Below are positions 62,505-64,000 of a DNA stretch of 64,000 bases, one piece after another (the first letter of the stretch is position 1; each line of letters begins with the position of its first letter). A program made the translations under genes and the position numbers. This DNA is from Tetrahymena thermophila SB210 (taxonomy: Eukaryota > Ciliophora > Oligohymenophorea > Hymenostomatida > Tetrahymenidae). The stretch spans positions 310,001 through 374,000 of the forward strand of contig NW_002476368.1 of NCBI RefSeq assembly GCF_000189635.1, read 5' to 3'. The notes under the pieces were generated by a model. It saw only the letters and a list, made by a program, of their open reading frames with translations. It searched no databases and was not told where the DNA came from.

Positions 62505-64000
62505 ATGATAGCTAAAAACTTAAAGCTTTCAATTAGCTCTGTCTTTTTAATTTTAATTGCTTGTCAAACTATATAAAGTAGTTCATTAAATGAAGGCTTG
62601 GAACTCATTTAATTAATCGAGCTTTCAAGACATGGCGCTCGTGCTCCTTTTTATGACCTTTGGGATTACAGAACCAATTGGAATGTACCATTGACCACAC
62701 TTACTAATGTAGGACAAAGATAACATTTTTTGATAGGCTAAGAGCTTTACAGGAGATATAATTCTACTATATTCAATAATGGAAAGTAAATTAAGATTGA
62801 TAGATTAAATTTTACTTAAAGGTTCATAAAAATTGAAGACATTTAATAAAGTATCATATCATATTTAAGTAAATGAAGAAAGAATTAAGTTCTTTAACAT
62901 ATTTTTTAATCTAAAAAAATGTGCTGAAATATTAAAACTTTTTTATTTAAGCTGTAATATATTCTCATATCAAAATTAATAAATAATTTTAGAATAAAAA
63001 ATGAAATAATTTATTTGATTAGTATAATTTTAATAAATAATTTAGATTTTTTGAATAGCTTAAATAAAAATATTTATTGAAATGAACTTTAGTTTTTTGA
63101 AAGGTTTAAATAATTTTATATAAAAATGATAATAAATAAATAATTGAAAATAATTTTGAAGTAAAATAACATTACTTTAAAAGTGCTTTTAAAAAATAAT
63201 TATAATGTTTTATTTAAAAAAAGCTATAGCCCTTAGAATGTTAGTGTACTTAGTACTAGTTCAGATAGAGCTTAACAAAGCGCTTTGAGTTAACTGTTTG
63301 GAATATTTTAGCAAAAAGGAGAAAATATGTAATAAGATTGGAAATTCAATCCAAGCACAGATTTGCCCCCTTTTTAAGTTGCAGATGGAAAGTAGATTTT
63401 AGAAAATTTAGAAGGTAAAAATCTCCCCAACAGTTATGTTCCTATCAACGTTTTGATACCTGATGATAAAAGACTTTTAGAACCCTCTGACACTTGCCAT
63501 GGATATGATGTCTTAAAAGCATTCAATTTCAACACTGATGTTTACAACTAATTTGACGAATCTTTAAGAGAATTTAAACAAGAATTTATTGAATTGTTTG
63601 GTTTATAAAGCACCATGACTGTTGAAGACGTCACAATTAAGGTAATTGCTAATTATTGGGACTCAGTCATCTGCGATATTTACTAATAAATTAAATTGCC
63701 ATCCAATTTCACAAATTAATTTATCTTAAAAATGAATTTTGTTTATGACTTCTAACAACTTTACTTAGATTTCAACAGTGACAGTGGAGATTTATTAAAA
63801 ATGTAAACAAGCACTATTTTCAATGATTTAATAAGTGTTGTAAGAGATTAAAAATACAAGTTTAGATTTTATAGTGCTAGTGATGGAAATGTTAATGCAG
63901 TATTAATTGCTGCAGGATACTCATCCTATACTACAGATTTCCAAGAGTGGCTCCATCCATCAAATAATAAAAATCACAGCAATGCTCCTTTTGCTTCCAC
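62505..64000 (+). CDS. Secreted histidine acid phosphatase, partial (runs off window)
   Basis: Exon 1 62505-62785, intron 62786-63223 (438 nt), exon 2 from 63224 and open to the window end. It begins MIAKNLKLSISSVFLILIA, a clear signal peptide, then LIELSRHGARAPFYD with the catalytic RHGxRxP motif. The splice rebuilds NNGN|YSPQNVSVLSTSSDRAQ, at the same place as the intron of the preceding phosphatase (NNGK|FDQKQISVLC). That confirms a tandem duplication. The proton-donor site reads FYSASDGNVNAVLIA, again with Ser for His. The signal peptide suggests secretion or delivery to lysosomes/phagosomes, where such acid phosphatases scavenge phosphate. The C-terminal part, about 70-80 residues by comparison with the paralogue, is missing. 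Confidence 0.87.

Overview
This window reads as macronuclear DNA of an oligohymenophorean ciliate, most likely Tetrahymena or a close relative. It is very AT-rich. Every convincing coding region contains many in-frame TAA and TAG codons (read as Gln) and ends only at TGA. Genes are broken by short AT-rich GT...AG introns, mostly 54-90 nt, and intergenic DNA is even richer in A+T. A standard-code ORF scan therefore misses almost every gene. Assignments below come from translating with the ciliate code and joining exons at phase-compatible splice sites.

Layout. (1) 1-15.3 kb: two tandem, same-strand paralogues (1435-7496 and 9258-15274) for large surface membrane proteins: signal peptide, beta-propeller-like N-terminus, long cysteine-rich furin-like region, multi-pass membrane domain and cytoplasmic tail. 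Intron positions and 5' flanks are conserved between them. A weak ORF lies at 486-980. (2) 16.6-20.9 kb: a Pcf11-type mRNA 3'-end processing factor (CID, Gln/Pro-rich linker, two zinc-finger modules) split by a 1-kb intron. (3) 21.7-23.9 kb: a leucine-rich-repeat gene with about one exon per repeat. (4) 24.6-25.5 kb, minus strand: a small unidentified multi-pass membrane protein. (5) 28.0-33.0 kb: a third Cys-rich/multi-pass protein related to the first pair but with a different N-terminus. (6) 33.5-34.3 kb: a noncoding tandem duplication. (7) 34.8-47.9 kb: one giant secreted/membrane gene with Cys-rich modules, a beta-helix region of GGA-type repeats and a C-terminal multi-pass domain. (8) 48.2-53.2 kb, minus strand: a complete ABCC-type ABC transporter. 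(9) 54.7-56.8 kb: a two-pass membrane protein. (10) 57.7-59.7 kb: a pseudokinase-TPR fusion. (11) 60.2-64.0 kb: two tandem histidine acid phosphatases, the second running off the window.

Most of the genes encode surface, secreted or membrane proteins, several as tandem or dispersed paralogues. No rRNA, tRNA, CRISPR array, transposase or telomeric repeat was recognised. The less familiar content is the propeller/Cys-rich/multi-pass family, the giant mosaic gene, and several local sequence duplications, one of them inside an intron, plus an intronic hairpin.
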